Assembly (NCBI GenBank): GCA_900763175.1
Contig: CAAFJI010000342.1
Location: 1-5,981, forward strand
Reading direction: 5' to 3'
Source of the DNA: Lachnospiraceae bacterium
GTDB lineage: Bacteria > Bacillota > Clostridia > Lachnospirales > Lachnospiraceae
DNA length: 5,981 nucleotides
Shown: in pieces, positions 1 to 4,788 of the stretch
Layout: each line of letters starts with the position of its first letter
How positions within the stretch are numbered: position 1 is the first letter of the stretch
The notes under the pieces: model-generated
Database searches by the model: none
Told to the model about the DNA's origin: nothing
The model's input: the letters and a program-made list of their open reading frames with translations, nothing else
Program-made: the position numbers and the translations under genes

Positions 1-4
1 TATT

Positions 5-40
5 AAAGAAAAATAAAATCTCCAGAGAATGTTCTCAGAT
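5..40 (-). terminator. Weak terminator-like hairpin and T-rich tail after sigH
   Basis: On the minus strand a short hairpin with core GAGA/TCTC (positions 36-25) and outer arms ATCT (40-37) and AGAT (21-18) is followed by a T-rich run (18-5) broken by one A and one C. This could end the ispF-to-sigH transcript. The stem is short, AT-rich and bulged, so it would be weak alone. Its 5' arm shares positions 36-40 with the long upstream stem-loop, so the two structures compete. Readthrough into whatever lies left of the window is plausible. Confidence 0.3.
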
Positions 41-102
41 AATAATCCAGTAAAGCCAAACAGCTTTTACCGATCTGCTTAACTTTACCGGATTTTTATC
101 TG
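36..102 (-). other. Long near-perfect stem-loop just downstream of sigH
   Basis: Positions 102-75 pair with 36-63 as minus-strand RNA. Of 28 stacked positions, 27 pair, including four G-U pairs (82/56, 81/57, 78/60, 89/49), with a single A-A mismatch at 95/43. The apical loop is about 11 nt (64-74). The four G-U pairs become A-C mismatches if the plus strand is transcribed, so the fold favours sigH-sense RNA. It begins 7 bases after the sigH stop. It may be a 3'-end stabiliser, part of a composite terminator or a regulatory RNA structure; the sequence does not say which. The long stem ends 18 bases before the T-rich run, which is too far for a classical terminator unless the shorter hairpin acts with it. 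Confidence 0.65.
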
Positions 103-109
103 GTAATTT

Positions 110-706
110 TCATCCATTTCTGTGTGCATTCAAAACTTCACGGATCTTGCTCCTTATCCTCTGAAGGGCATTGTCTATGGATTTCGGTGACTTATTCAAA
201 GTTTTTCCAATTTCTACATAGCCCTCCCCTTTCAGATAGAGGTCCAGAACCTTATTTTCAAGAGGGCTGAGATAATCTGAAATCTTTTTTTGAAGATCTC
301 TGGTGGTTTCCTGATCGATCACAATTGATTCTGGATTTTCCACACTCATCTCCCAGATTGGATTGCTTTCATCCTCCTGATTCAAGGAAACATAAGAGTT
401 CAGCGGGATATGCTTCTGACGGTTGGAAAGCTGCACTGCACTGTAAATCTGTCGTTCAATACACATTCTGGCAAAGGTGGTGAAAGAGGCTTCCCTGTCT
501 GGCTGATAATCCCGGACAGCCTTAAAAAGCCCGATCATTCCCTCCTGGATCAGATCATCAGTATCTCCGCCAATAAGAAACATGGCTCTTGCCTTTTGCT
601 TTACCATACCTTTATATTTTTCCATCAGATAATCTTCAATATTTGTCTCTCCGGCCCGCAGACGGATAATCAGCTCTTCATCACTTACATCATCGAATTT
701 TCCCAT
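110..706 (-). CDS. sigH: RNA polymerase sigma factor SigH (Spo0H family)
   Basis: This is an alternative sigma-70 family factor that directs RNA polymerase to stationary-phase, transition-state and early sporulation promoters. From the chosen start it has 198 residues; B. subtilis SigH has 218. Region 2 includes FLIGGDTDDLIQEGMIGLFK (about 43-62) and then FTTFARMCIERQI, the core-binding and -10 recognition part. RQKHIPLNSY (about 96-105) is a SigH hallmark. Region 4 carries LSPLENKVLDLYL (about 146-158) and the helix-turn-helix SPKSIDNALQRIRSKI (about 173-188), which reads the -35. An upstream ATG at 730 would add eight residues, but only the ATG at 706 has a good ribosome site (AAGGAG, 8-base spacer). 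It is the last gene of the operon, 45 bases after rlmB. I see no clear private promoter in that gap. The family assignment is firm; an active sporulation programme in this organism is inference. Confidence 0.95.
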   Translation of the reverse strand: MGKFDDVSDEELIIRLRAGETNIEDYLMEKYKGMVKQKARAMFLIGGDTDDLIQEGMIGLFKAVRDYQPDREASFTTFARMCIERQIYSAVQLSNRQKHIPLNSYVSLNQEDESNPIWEMSVENPESIVIDQETTRDLQKKISDYLSPLENKVLDLYLKGEGYVEIGKTLNKSPKSIDNALQRIRSKIREVLNAHRNG

Positions 707-714
707 ATTTCGAT

Positions 715-720
715 CTCCTT
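715..720 (-). promoter_or_regulatory. Ribosome binding site fixing the sigH start
   Basis: AAGGAG lies 8 bases before the ATG at 706. The in-frame ATG at 730 lies upstream of this site and has only a poor GAAG before it, so translation should begin at 706. Confidence 0.85.
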
Positions 721-751
721 CAAACGCCATCTTCAGAAACCGGAAAAAGGC

Positions 752-1483
752 TTATTTCATTCTCTGACGCACAACCTCATACGCAAGAACTCCTGCTGCA
801 ACAGATGCATTCAAAGAATCGATATCTCCCTTCATAGGGATTGCCGCTATAAAGTCGCACTTTTCCTTTACCAGGCGGCCGACACCCTCCCCCTCATTTC
901 CTATCACCACGCCCATAGGACCTGTGAGGTTCAGATTATACATCAGCTCTCCGCCCATATCTGCACACACAAACCACATACCTTCTTTTTTCAGTTCCTC
1001 AATGGTCTGTGCCAGATTGGATACCTTTGCAACCGGTGTGTAATTTAATGCACCGGCAGATGTTTTGGCAACCGTGGCAGTAAGTCCTACAGCGTGTCTT
1101 TTGGGAATGATCACACCATGTGCACCTGCCAGATTTGCAGTTCTGATGATAGCGCCCAGGTTATGAGGATCCTCAATGTCATCAAGAAGGAAAAGAAAGG
1201 GAGGTTCCCCTTTCTTTCTGGCATTTTCCAAAATGTCCTCAACAGTGGCGTATTCATAGGCTGCAACCTGTGCAATCACCCCCTGATGGACACCTGTCTC
1301 ACTTAACTGATCCAGACGCTCCTTTTGTACAAAATTTATAATGGTATCTTTTTTCCTTGCTTCACGGATAATGGTGCGTACCGGACCATCCTGACATCTA
1401 TCCAGTACAAACAGCTTATCTACACATTTTCCTGAACGAAATGCTTCCAGTACCGCATTTCTTCCTTCTATCTGCTCACTCAT
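752..1483 (-). CDS. rlmB: 23S rRNA (guanosine-2'-O-)-methyltransferase RlmB, SpoU/TrmH family
   Basis: RlmB uses S-adenosylmethionine to 2'-O-methylate a guanosine in 23S rRNA domain V (G2251 in E. coli numbering), in the peptidyl-transferase region. It acts in the cytoplasm, normally as a dimer with a SPOUT trefoil-knot fold. The 243-residue protein has the small N-terminal substrate-binding domain (IEGRNAVLEAF near the start; HQGVIA at about 66-71) and then all three SpoU motifs. Motif 1 is NLGAIIRTAN (108-117, with the conserved Asn and Arg), motif 2 is VVIGNEGEGV (about 192-201), and motif 3 is IPMKGDIDSLNASVAAG (215-231). Length is normal for the family. An in-frame TTG at 1501 exists, but the AGGAGG six bases before the ATG at 1483 fixes the start. 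It sits 22 bases after mrnC. B. subtilis has yacP/rae1 next; here sigH follows directly. Confidence 0.95.
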   Translation of the reverse strand: MSEQIEGRNAVLEAFRSGKCVDKLFVLDRCQDGPVRTIIREARKKDTIINFVQKERLDQLSETGVHQGVIAQVAAYEYATVEDILENARKKGEPPFLFLLDDIEDPHNLGAIIRTANLAGAHGVIIPKRHAVGLTATVAKTSAGALNYTPVAKVSNLAQTIEELKKEGMWFVCADMGGELMYNLNLTGPMGVVIGNEGEGVGRLVKEKCDFIAAIPMKGDIDSLNASVAAGVLAYEVVRQRMK

Positions 1484-1489
1484 CGGCAG

Positions 1490-1495
1490 CCTCCT
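1490..1495 (-). promoter_or_regulatory. Ribosome binding site fixing the rlmB start
   Basis: A perfect AGGAGG lies 6 bases before the ATG at 1483. It overlaps what would be codons of a longer TTG-initiated form from 1501, so the shorter protein is preferred. Confidence 0.85.
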
Positions 1496-1505
1496 GTCCA
1501 ATTTT

Positions 1506-1931
1506 TCACAAAGTATCTTCTGAGATTCCTTTTCTTACCAGTTCCACAATTCGCACATAATCTTCTTTCAGATACAGATATCCCATTAGCGCCTCAAATC
1601 CTGTGGCTCTACGGTAATCTGCCATTGTTGCGTGCTTGGCCATTGTAGGAGAATGTGCATTTCTCCCTCTTTTATAAACAGCAAGCTCTTCCTCTGTAAG
1701 AAATGGCTCCAGAATCTCCATCATCTTTGACTGTGAGCCAGCCTTTACCAGACTACTGGCTCGTTTATGAAGCTGGTTAACCGGGCAGTTACCCTTTTTC
1801 ACCAGAATTGTCCTGATAATAATCTCAAATACACCATCTCCAATATAGGCCAGTGTCAGTGGTGAATAGGTTCTCAGGTCATTGTCCTTTAAATCGAACA
1901 GTTCCTTTAATTCTTCTAAGCCCGTTTCCAT
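1506..1931 (-). CDS. mrnC: Mini-ribonuclease III (23S rRNA maturation)
   Basis: Mini-III is a dimeric RNase III-type endonuclease that lacks the C-terminal double-stranded RNA-binding domain. In B. subtilis it trims 23S rRNA precursor at the double-stranded stem joining its ends, with help from ribosomal protein L3. The 141-residue product is the usual length. It has the two acidic metal-binding segments: YSPLTLAYIGDGVFE (22-36, catalytic Asp32) and, after RGRNAHSPTMAKHA (88-101), ATGFEALMGYLYL (109-121, catalytic Glu113). The start overlaps the cysS end by 16 bases. AAGGAG lies 4 bases before the ATG, inside the last codons of cysS, so the two genes are probably translationally coupled. Its place between cysS and rlmB is the standard Firmicutes order, and both it and RlmB act on 23S rRNA. 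Confidence 0.95.
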   Translation of the reverse strand: METGLEELKELFDLKDNDLRTYSPLTLAYIGDGVFEIIIRTILVKKGNCPVNQLHKRASSLVKAGSQSKMMEILEPFLTEEELAVYKRGRNAHSPTMAKHATMADYRRATGFEALMGYLYLKEDYVRIVELVRKGISEDTL

Positions 1932-3325
1932 TTTACTCCTTCTCGTGTATCCTTTAATATGATTCCTTTTTCAAGAAGCTCGTCACGGATCTCATCTGCA
2001 CGCTTGAAATCTTTTGCCTTTCTTGCAGCCTGACGTTCTGCGATCAGGTCTTCGATTTCTTTATCCAGAATCTCTTCTTTCTTCTCTACGGTAAGTCCTA
2101 ATACGTCACAAAGCTTTACAAGGATATCCAAAAGCTCCTGAGCAAACTCACCAGTGCTATTCTCTGTAACATTTGTGTTGGCAAATTTAACCAACTCAAA
2201 TACAGCTGCCAAAGCATCTGCTGTATTGAAGTCATCCTCCATTGCCTCTTCAAATTTGGTCACATAACCGTTTGCCTCTGTAAGAAGAGCGGCTTCCTCT
2301 GCTGTCTTTGCAGCAGATACACCATTTTCTTTTCTATCCCTTAATCTGCTGGCAGCTTCCAGAATTCTGTCCAGTGCGTTTTTGGAGGATTCCATAAGGT
2401 CTGCACTAAAGTTCAGCGGACTTCTGTAATGAGCATTCAGCATGAAGAAACGGAGGACCTGAAGGTCATACTGCTGCCCAATTTCACGGACTGTGCGGAA
2501 ATTTCCAAGAGATTTGGACATCTTACGATTATCAATGTTCAAAAATGCATTGTGCATCCAATATCTTGCAAAAAGCTTTCCATTGCAGCATTCGCTCTGT
2601 GCGATCTCATTCTCATGGTGCGGGAAAATCAGGTCCTCTCCACCTGCATGGATGTCGATTTCCTCTCCCAGATATTTCTTGGACATTACAGAGCACTCAA
2701 TGTGCCAGCCCGGACGTCCATCACACCATGGAGAGGTCCAGTATGGTTCTCCCTCTTTTTTCGGTTTCCAGAGAACAAAATCAAGTGGATCTTCTTTCTG
2801 GTCCTCACCAGAAACCTGAAGGGCACGGAAGCCGGACTGAAGATCATCCAGGTTCTTGTGTGAAAGCTTTCCGTATTCTTTGAATTTCTTTACACGGAAA
2901 TATACCGTTCCATCTGCAACTGCGTAAGCATAGCCTTTGTCCATCAAAGTCTGGATCATGCTGATCATGCCATCAATTTCCTGAGTTGCCAGTGGATGAG
3001 TAGTAGCAGGCTTTACATTCATTCCTGCCATATCCTTTTTACACTCCGCAATGTATCTGCTGGAGATTTCCTCTGCGGAAACACCTTCCTCAATGGCTTT
3101 TTTGATAATTTTATCATCTACATCAGTGAAATTGGATACGTAATTCACTTCATAACCCTTGTATTCCAGATAACGGCGAACGGTATCGAAAATAATCATA
3201 GGGCGTGCATTTCCGATATGAATCAGATTGTATACGGTAGGGCCGCAGACATACATTTTTACTTTTCCCTCTTCCAGAGGTACAAATTCCTCTTTTTTGC
3301 GGGTAAGTGTGTTAAAAATTTTCAT
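1916..3325 (-). CDS. cysS: Cysteine--tRNA ligase
   Basis: This is a class I aminoacyl-tRNA synthetase that charges tRNA-Cys with cysteine using ATP in the cytoplasm. The 469-residue protein is full length for the bacterial family. The HIGH signature is HIGN (36-39) and the KMSKS signature is exact at 268-272. The zinc ligands that give cysteine selectivity are visible: Cys27 in CGPT, Cys211 in HIEC, His236 in PHHENE and Glu240. GGEDLIFPHHENEIAQSE (228-245) and the C-terminal anticodon-binding helical region (about 350-469, with RQAARKAKDFKRADEIRDEL) are typical. The start has GAGGAG 7 bases upstream. It lies 28 bases after ispF and overlaps mrnC. I see no T-box leader before it, so cysteine-responsive control at this gene is not indicated and expression should follow the ispF promoter. 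Unlike B. subtilis, no gltX or cysE precedes it here. Confidence 0.97.
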   Translation of the reverse strand: MKIFNTLTRKKEEFVPLEEGKVKMYVCGPTVYNLIHIGNARPMIIFDTVRRYLEYKGYEVNYVSNFTDVDDKIIKKAIEEGVSAEEISSRYIAECKKDMAGMNVKPATTHPLATQEIDGMISMIQTLMDKGYAYAVADGTVYFRVKKFKEYGKLSHKNLDDLQSGFRALQVSGEDQKEDPLDFVLWKPKKEGEPYWTSPWCDGRPGWHIECSVMSKKYLGEEIDIHAGGEDLIFPHHENEIAQSECCNGKLFARYWMHNAFLNIDNRKMSKSLGNFRTVREIGQQYDLQVLRFFMLNAHYRSPLNFSADLMESSKNALDRILEAASRLRDRKENGVSAAKTAEEAALLTEANGYVTKFEEAMEDDFNTADALAAVFELVKFANTNVTENSTGEFAQELLDILVKLCDVLGLTVEKKEEILDKEIEDLIAERQAARKAKDFKRADEIRDELLEKGIILKDTREGVKWKRA

Positions 3326-3353
3326 CTTACTTCTCCTCGATCCTTTGTTTCAT

Positions 3354-3830
3354 TTACTTTTTGACATATAAAAGGCAGACAGCCTGAGAGGCAATTCCCT
3401 CTTCTCTTCCAGTGAATCCCAGTCGTTCCTCTGTAGTGGCCTTGATATTCAGACATCCAGGATCCATCTGCAAAGCTCTGGCAATATTTTCTTGCATCTG
3501 GGGAATATGGGGTGCCATTTTTGGTTTCTGGGCTATGATAATGGCATCAATATTTGTCACGCCGTATCCTTTCTCATCCAGGAGGGCTTTTACGTGCTCC
3601 AAAAGACGGATGCTGGAAATTCCTTCGTATGCCGGGTCCGTATCTGGAAAATGTTGCCCGATATCACCTAATGCCGCTGCTCCAAGAAGCGCATCCATAA
3701 TTGCATGAACCAGTACATCTGCATCTGAATGACCCAGAAGGCCTTTTTCCCAGGGAATCTTAACTCCACCCAGGATCAGGTCACGGTTCTCGGTTAATCT
3801 GTGTACATCGTATCCCATTCCTACTCTCAT
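3354..3830 (-). CDS. ispF: 2-C-methyl-D-erythritol 2,4-cyclodiphosphate synthase (MEP pathway)
   Basis: IspF converts CDP-methylerythritol 2-phosphate to the cyclic diphosphate, releasing CMP. This is a middle step of the non-mevalonate isoprenoid pathway; the enzyme is a zinc-dependent trimer in the cytoplasm. From the ATG at 3830 it has 158 residues, the normal length. Zinc ligands Asp8 and His10 are in GYDVH, with His42 downstream; HSDADV (34-39), FPDTDP (61-66) and ATTEERLGFTGREEGIASQA (131-150) are the family signatures. Start choice is uncertain. A GTG at 3842 adds four residues and has AGGA at a good distance, whereas the ATG gives the usual family N-terminus MRVG and has only GGA upstream. 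It is the first gene of the operon. No ispD is next to it or fused to it in this window, although the two are often paired in bacteria. Confidence 0.95.
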   Translation of the reverse strand: MRVGMGYDVHRLTENRDLILGGVKIPWEKGLLGHSDADVLVHAIMDALLGAAALGDIGQHFPDTDPAYEGISSIRLLEHVKALLDEKGYGVTNIDAIIIAQKPKMAPHIPQMQENIARALQMDPGCLNIKATTEERLGFTGREEGIASQAVCLLYVKK

Positions 3831-3925
3831 AAGATTTTCCACTTTATGTCCTGCCTTTCTTTTTTAATGGATATGCATATTCATAAAGGAATTTATTCTG
3901 TAAAAATCCCATACTATCGTTGGCT

Positions 3926-3954
3926 ATTATACATGATTTTCTCTCAAAAATCAA
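3926..3954 (-). promoter_or_regulatory. Sigma-A promoter of the ispF-cysS-mrnC-rlmB-sigH operon
   Basis: A -35 TTGATT (3954-3949), a 17-base spacer and a perfect -10 TATAAT (3931-3926) lie on the minus strand. Transcription should start near 3919, giving a leader of about 90 bases before ispF. It is the only strong promoter I found ahead of the five genes. It sits just downstream of the leftmost hairpin and T-run of the repeat cluster, so the operon is insulated from ridA transcription. The leader (3831-3919) is AT-rich with no riboswitch or T-box that I can recognise. Confidence 0.75.
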
Positions 3955-3995
3955 ATGAAAGTCACCCACATTCCAGAGGAATCACCTATCCTCTC

Positions 3996-4019
3996 AAAAA
4001 AGGATCCTGCAAGCAGGAT
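3996..4019 (-). terminator. Intrinsic terminator-like hairpin (copy 1, minus strand)
   Basis: On the minus strand ATCCTGC and GCAGGAT (4019-4013 and 4010-4004) form a 6-7 bp stem with a very small loop, followed within two bases by six T (4001-3996). It is the last barrier before the ispF promoter for transcription coming from ridA. Confidence 0.55.
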
Positions 4020-4077
4020 TCTCCGCCTGGGTTGGGTCGCTTCAGCGACATCTGACTTTCCGCCGCTTCTGGATTCT

Positions 4078-4095
4078 GCCCGGCAGGGCTTTTTT
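4078..4095 (+). terminator. Plus-strand terminator-like hairpin (copy 1)
   Basis: GCCC-GGCA-GGGC followed directly by six T reads as a short terminator for rightward transcription. No plus-strand gene lies upstream of it, so it is probably a property of the repeat and not of local genes. Confidence 0.4.
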
Positions 4096-4139
4096 ATGCA
4101 ATAGAGGATTTCAACGGAATTTCCTGCTACATAAAAAAG
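4089..4139. repeat. Palindromic linker between repeat copies
   Basis: This palindrome is centred on AAC at 4113-4115. The outer arms CTTTTTTATG (4089-4098) and CATAAAAAAG (4130-4139) match perfectly. The inner arms are degraded, with several mismatches and wobbles. It uses the T-run of copy 1 and the A-run of copy 2 as its own stem. Confidence 0.65.
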
Positions 4140-4159
4140 AATCCTGCTGGGCAGGATTC
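4133..4159 (-). terminator. Strong intrinsic terminator-like hairpin (copy 2, minus strand)
   Basis: On the minus strand a 9-bp stem (4159-4151 with 4147-4139) and a 3-base loop are followed directly by six T (4138-4133). It would catch transcripts that pass the ridA terminator. Confidence 0.65.
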
Positions 4160-4215
4160 TCCGCCTGCGGCGGGTCGCTTCAGCGACATCTATCTTTCCA
4201 CCGCAGTGCAATCCC

Positions 4216-4233
4216 GCCCGGCAGGGCTTTTTT
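4216..4233 (+). terminator. Plus-strand terminator-like hairpin (copy 2)
   Basis: GCCC-GGCA-GGGC plus T6 faces rightward toward the 3' end of ridA. It could block antisense transcription into ridA, but no plus-strand gene that it would serve is visible. Confidence 0.4.
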
Positions 4234-4276
4234 ATGCAACAGGGAATTCCAACGGAATTTCCTATTGCATAAAAAA
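4228..4276. repeat. Palindromic linker between copy 2 and the ridA terminator
   Basis: The 23-base arms (4228-4250 and 4254-4276) around an AAC centre (4251-4253) match except at 4240/4264 and 4244/4260, and each of those is a wobble on one strand. The arms include the T-run of the plus-strand terminator of copy 2 and the A-run that is the T-tract of the ridA terminator on the other strand. Confidence 0.75.
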
Positions 4277-4301
4277 ATCCTCCCGGTTCAATCCCGGGAG
4301 G
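4271..4301 (-). terminator. Intrinsic terminator of ridA
   Basis: On the minus strand CCTCCCGG (4301-4294), a 7-base loop and CCGGGAGG (4286-4279) form a perfect 8-bp GC-rich stem, followed by A and seven T (4278-4271). It lies about 35 bases after the ridA stop codon. This is the best terminator in the window. Confidence 0.9.
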
Positions 4302-4335
4302 CTTGTGTTTTCCTTCTGCCTATAAATAAAATAGA

Positions 4336-4710
4336 TCACTCAACAGCTGCGATAACCTCAACCTCGCAAAGAACATTTTTTGGAAGAGTTTTTACTGCAA
4401 CACAGGAACGTGCTGGTTTGCTTACGAAATATTTTGCGTAAACTTCGTTAAATTTTGCAAAATCACCCATGTCAGCAAGAAAACAGGTTGTCTTAACTGC
4501 TTTCTCAAAGCTTGTTCCTGCCTCTTTTAATACTTCGCCAAGGTTCTTCATAACCTGCTCAGCCTGTGCCTCAATAGTATCTCCGCTGATCTCACCAGTT
4601 GCCGGATCTACCGGAATCTGTCCGGATGTGAATAAAATACCGTTCATGATGATTGCCTGGGAATATGGTCCGATTGCAGCCGGAGCCTTGTCTGTATATA
4701 CTACTTTCAT
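4336..4710 (-). CDS. ridA: RidA family 2-iminobutanoate/2-iminopropanoate deaminase
   Basis: RidA (YjgF/YER057c/UK114 family) hydrolyses reactive enamine/imine intermediates released by PLP enzymes such as threonine dehydratase, giving 2-keto acids and ammonia and so protecting other PLP enzymes. It acts as a cytoplasmic trimer. The 124-residue product is a standard single-domain length. Family features are AIGPYSQA (12-19), FTSGQIPVDPATGE (27-40) and KPARSCVAVKTLPKNVLCEVEVIA (98-121). The latter holds the substrate-carboxylate-binding Arg101, Cys103 and Glu116, the counterparts of Arg105, Cys107 and Glu120 of Salmonella RidA. The ATG at 4710 has AAGGAG 8 bases upstream; the longer reading frame to 4776 runs over the promoter and is not used. 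It appears monocistronic, with its own promoter and a strong terminator. Confidence 0.95.
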   Translation of the reverse strand: MKVVYTDKAPAAIGPYSQAIIMNGILFTSGQIPVDPATGEISGDTIEAQAEQVMKNLGEVLKEAGTSFEKAVKTTCFLADMGDFAKFNEVYAKYFVSKPARSCVAVKTLPKNVLCEVEVIAAVE

Positions 4711-4718
4711 TGGAAAAT

Positions 4719-4724
4719 CTCCTT
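4719..4724 (-). promoter_or_regulatory. Ribosome binding site fixing the ridA start
   Basis: AAGGAG lies 8 bases before the ATG at 4710. The predicted transcript start near 4741 rules out the longer frame that begins further upstream. Confidence 0.85.
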
Positions 4725-4747
4725 TCTGAAATTCTTTTGTTATATCC

Positions 4748-4776
4748 ATACTATCGCAAAAAAATGTTAGCGTCAA
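4748..4776 (-). promoter_or_regulatory. Probable sigma-A promoter of ridA
   Basis: TTGACG (4776-4771), a 17-base spacer and TAGTAT (4753-4748) fit a sigma-A promoter with a good -35 and a moderate -10. The predicted start near 4741 gives a leader of about 30 bases. I see no hairpin terminator in the 78 bases after the upstream hydrolase gene, so some readthrough from it into ridA is possible. Confidence 0.6.
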
Positions 4777-4788
4777 GAAAAATTTTTG

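Larger units (their letters stand above)
3996..4098. repeat. Hairpin-rich intergenic repeat, copy 1
   Basis: This is the first of two tandem copies. In plus-strand order it has an A6 run, a hairpin ATCCTGC/GCAGGAT (4004-4019), CCGCC, a GTCGC-TTCA-GCGAC hairpin (4036-4049), a variable stretch, then GCCC-GGCA-GGGC (4078-4089) with a T6 run and ATG. The ends are inverted (AAAAAAG / CTTTTTT), so the unit resembles a terminator in both directions. Compared with copy 2, it has a 2-base rather than 3-base loop in the first hairpin and lost pairing in the CCGCC/GGCGG hairpin. It has no credible coding content. Confidence 0.8.
4130..4236. repeat. Hairpin-rich intergenic repeat, copy 2
   Basis: This is the second tandem copy, 138 bases from the first. 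By eye about 82% of 120 ungapped positions match (4013-4132 against 4151-4270). It is bounded by perfect 10-bp inverted ends, CATAAAAAAG (4130-4139) and CTTTTTTATG (4227-4236). Inside are a strong AATCCTGC-TGG-GCAGGATT hairpin (4140-4158), a CCGCC-TGC-GGCGG hairpin (4161-4173), GTCGC-TTCA-GCGAC (4174-4187) and GCCC-GGCA-GGGC (4216-4227). CTGCGGCGG (4165-4173) could instead pair with CCACCGCAG (about 4198-4206) around the GTCGC hairpin. The layout suggests a dispersed repeat family. That it recurs elsewhere in the genome is inference. Confidence 0.8.

Noticed and set aside
86..109. A plus-strand terminator, TTACCGGAT/ATCTGGTAA followed by TTTT.
   Set aside because: The 9-bp stem with one G-U pair is real, but the T-run is short, no plus-strand gene precedes it, and its arms overlap the much longer stem-loop at 36-102.
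410..1048. A 212-codon plus-strand open frame.
   Set aside because: It lies antisense to sigH and rlmB, both clearly real. Its translation is rich in Ser/His/Cys with no recognisable domain.
2429..2883. Three overlapping plus-strand open frames of about 108-144 codons.
   Set aside because: All are antisense to the conserved central part of cysS, and several frames are open at once, which marks them as shadows.
3326..3353. A possible T-box or cysteine-responsive leader before cysS.
   Set aside because: Only 28 bases separate ispF and cysS, too short for a T-box, and no specifier or antiterminator element is visible in the ispF leader either.
3801..4055. An 84-codon plus-strand frame running from the ispF 5' end into the repeats.
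   Set aside because: It crosses the ispF promoter on the opposite strand and has no ribosome site or recognisable family.
3951..4211. An 86-codon minus-strand open frame across both repeat copies, with an internally repeated GGKxDVAEAT motif.
   Set aside because: The internal repeat exists because the DNA period (138) is a multiple of three. The frame runs through hairpins, T-runs and up to the ispF promoter region, has no good ribosome site, and its Arg-rich composition follows the GC-rich stems. It is likely a spurious protein of the kind predicted from such repeats.
3996..4276. A CRISPR array.
   Set aside because: There are only two units, they are about 106 bases long and internally structured, and the intervening linkers are related palindromes and not unique spacers.
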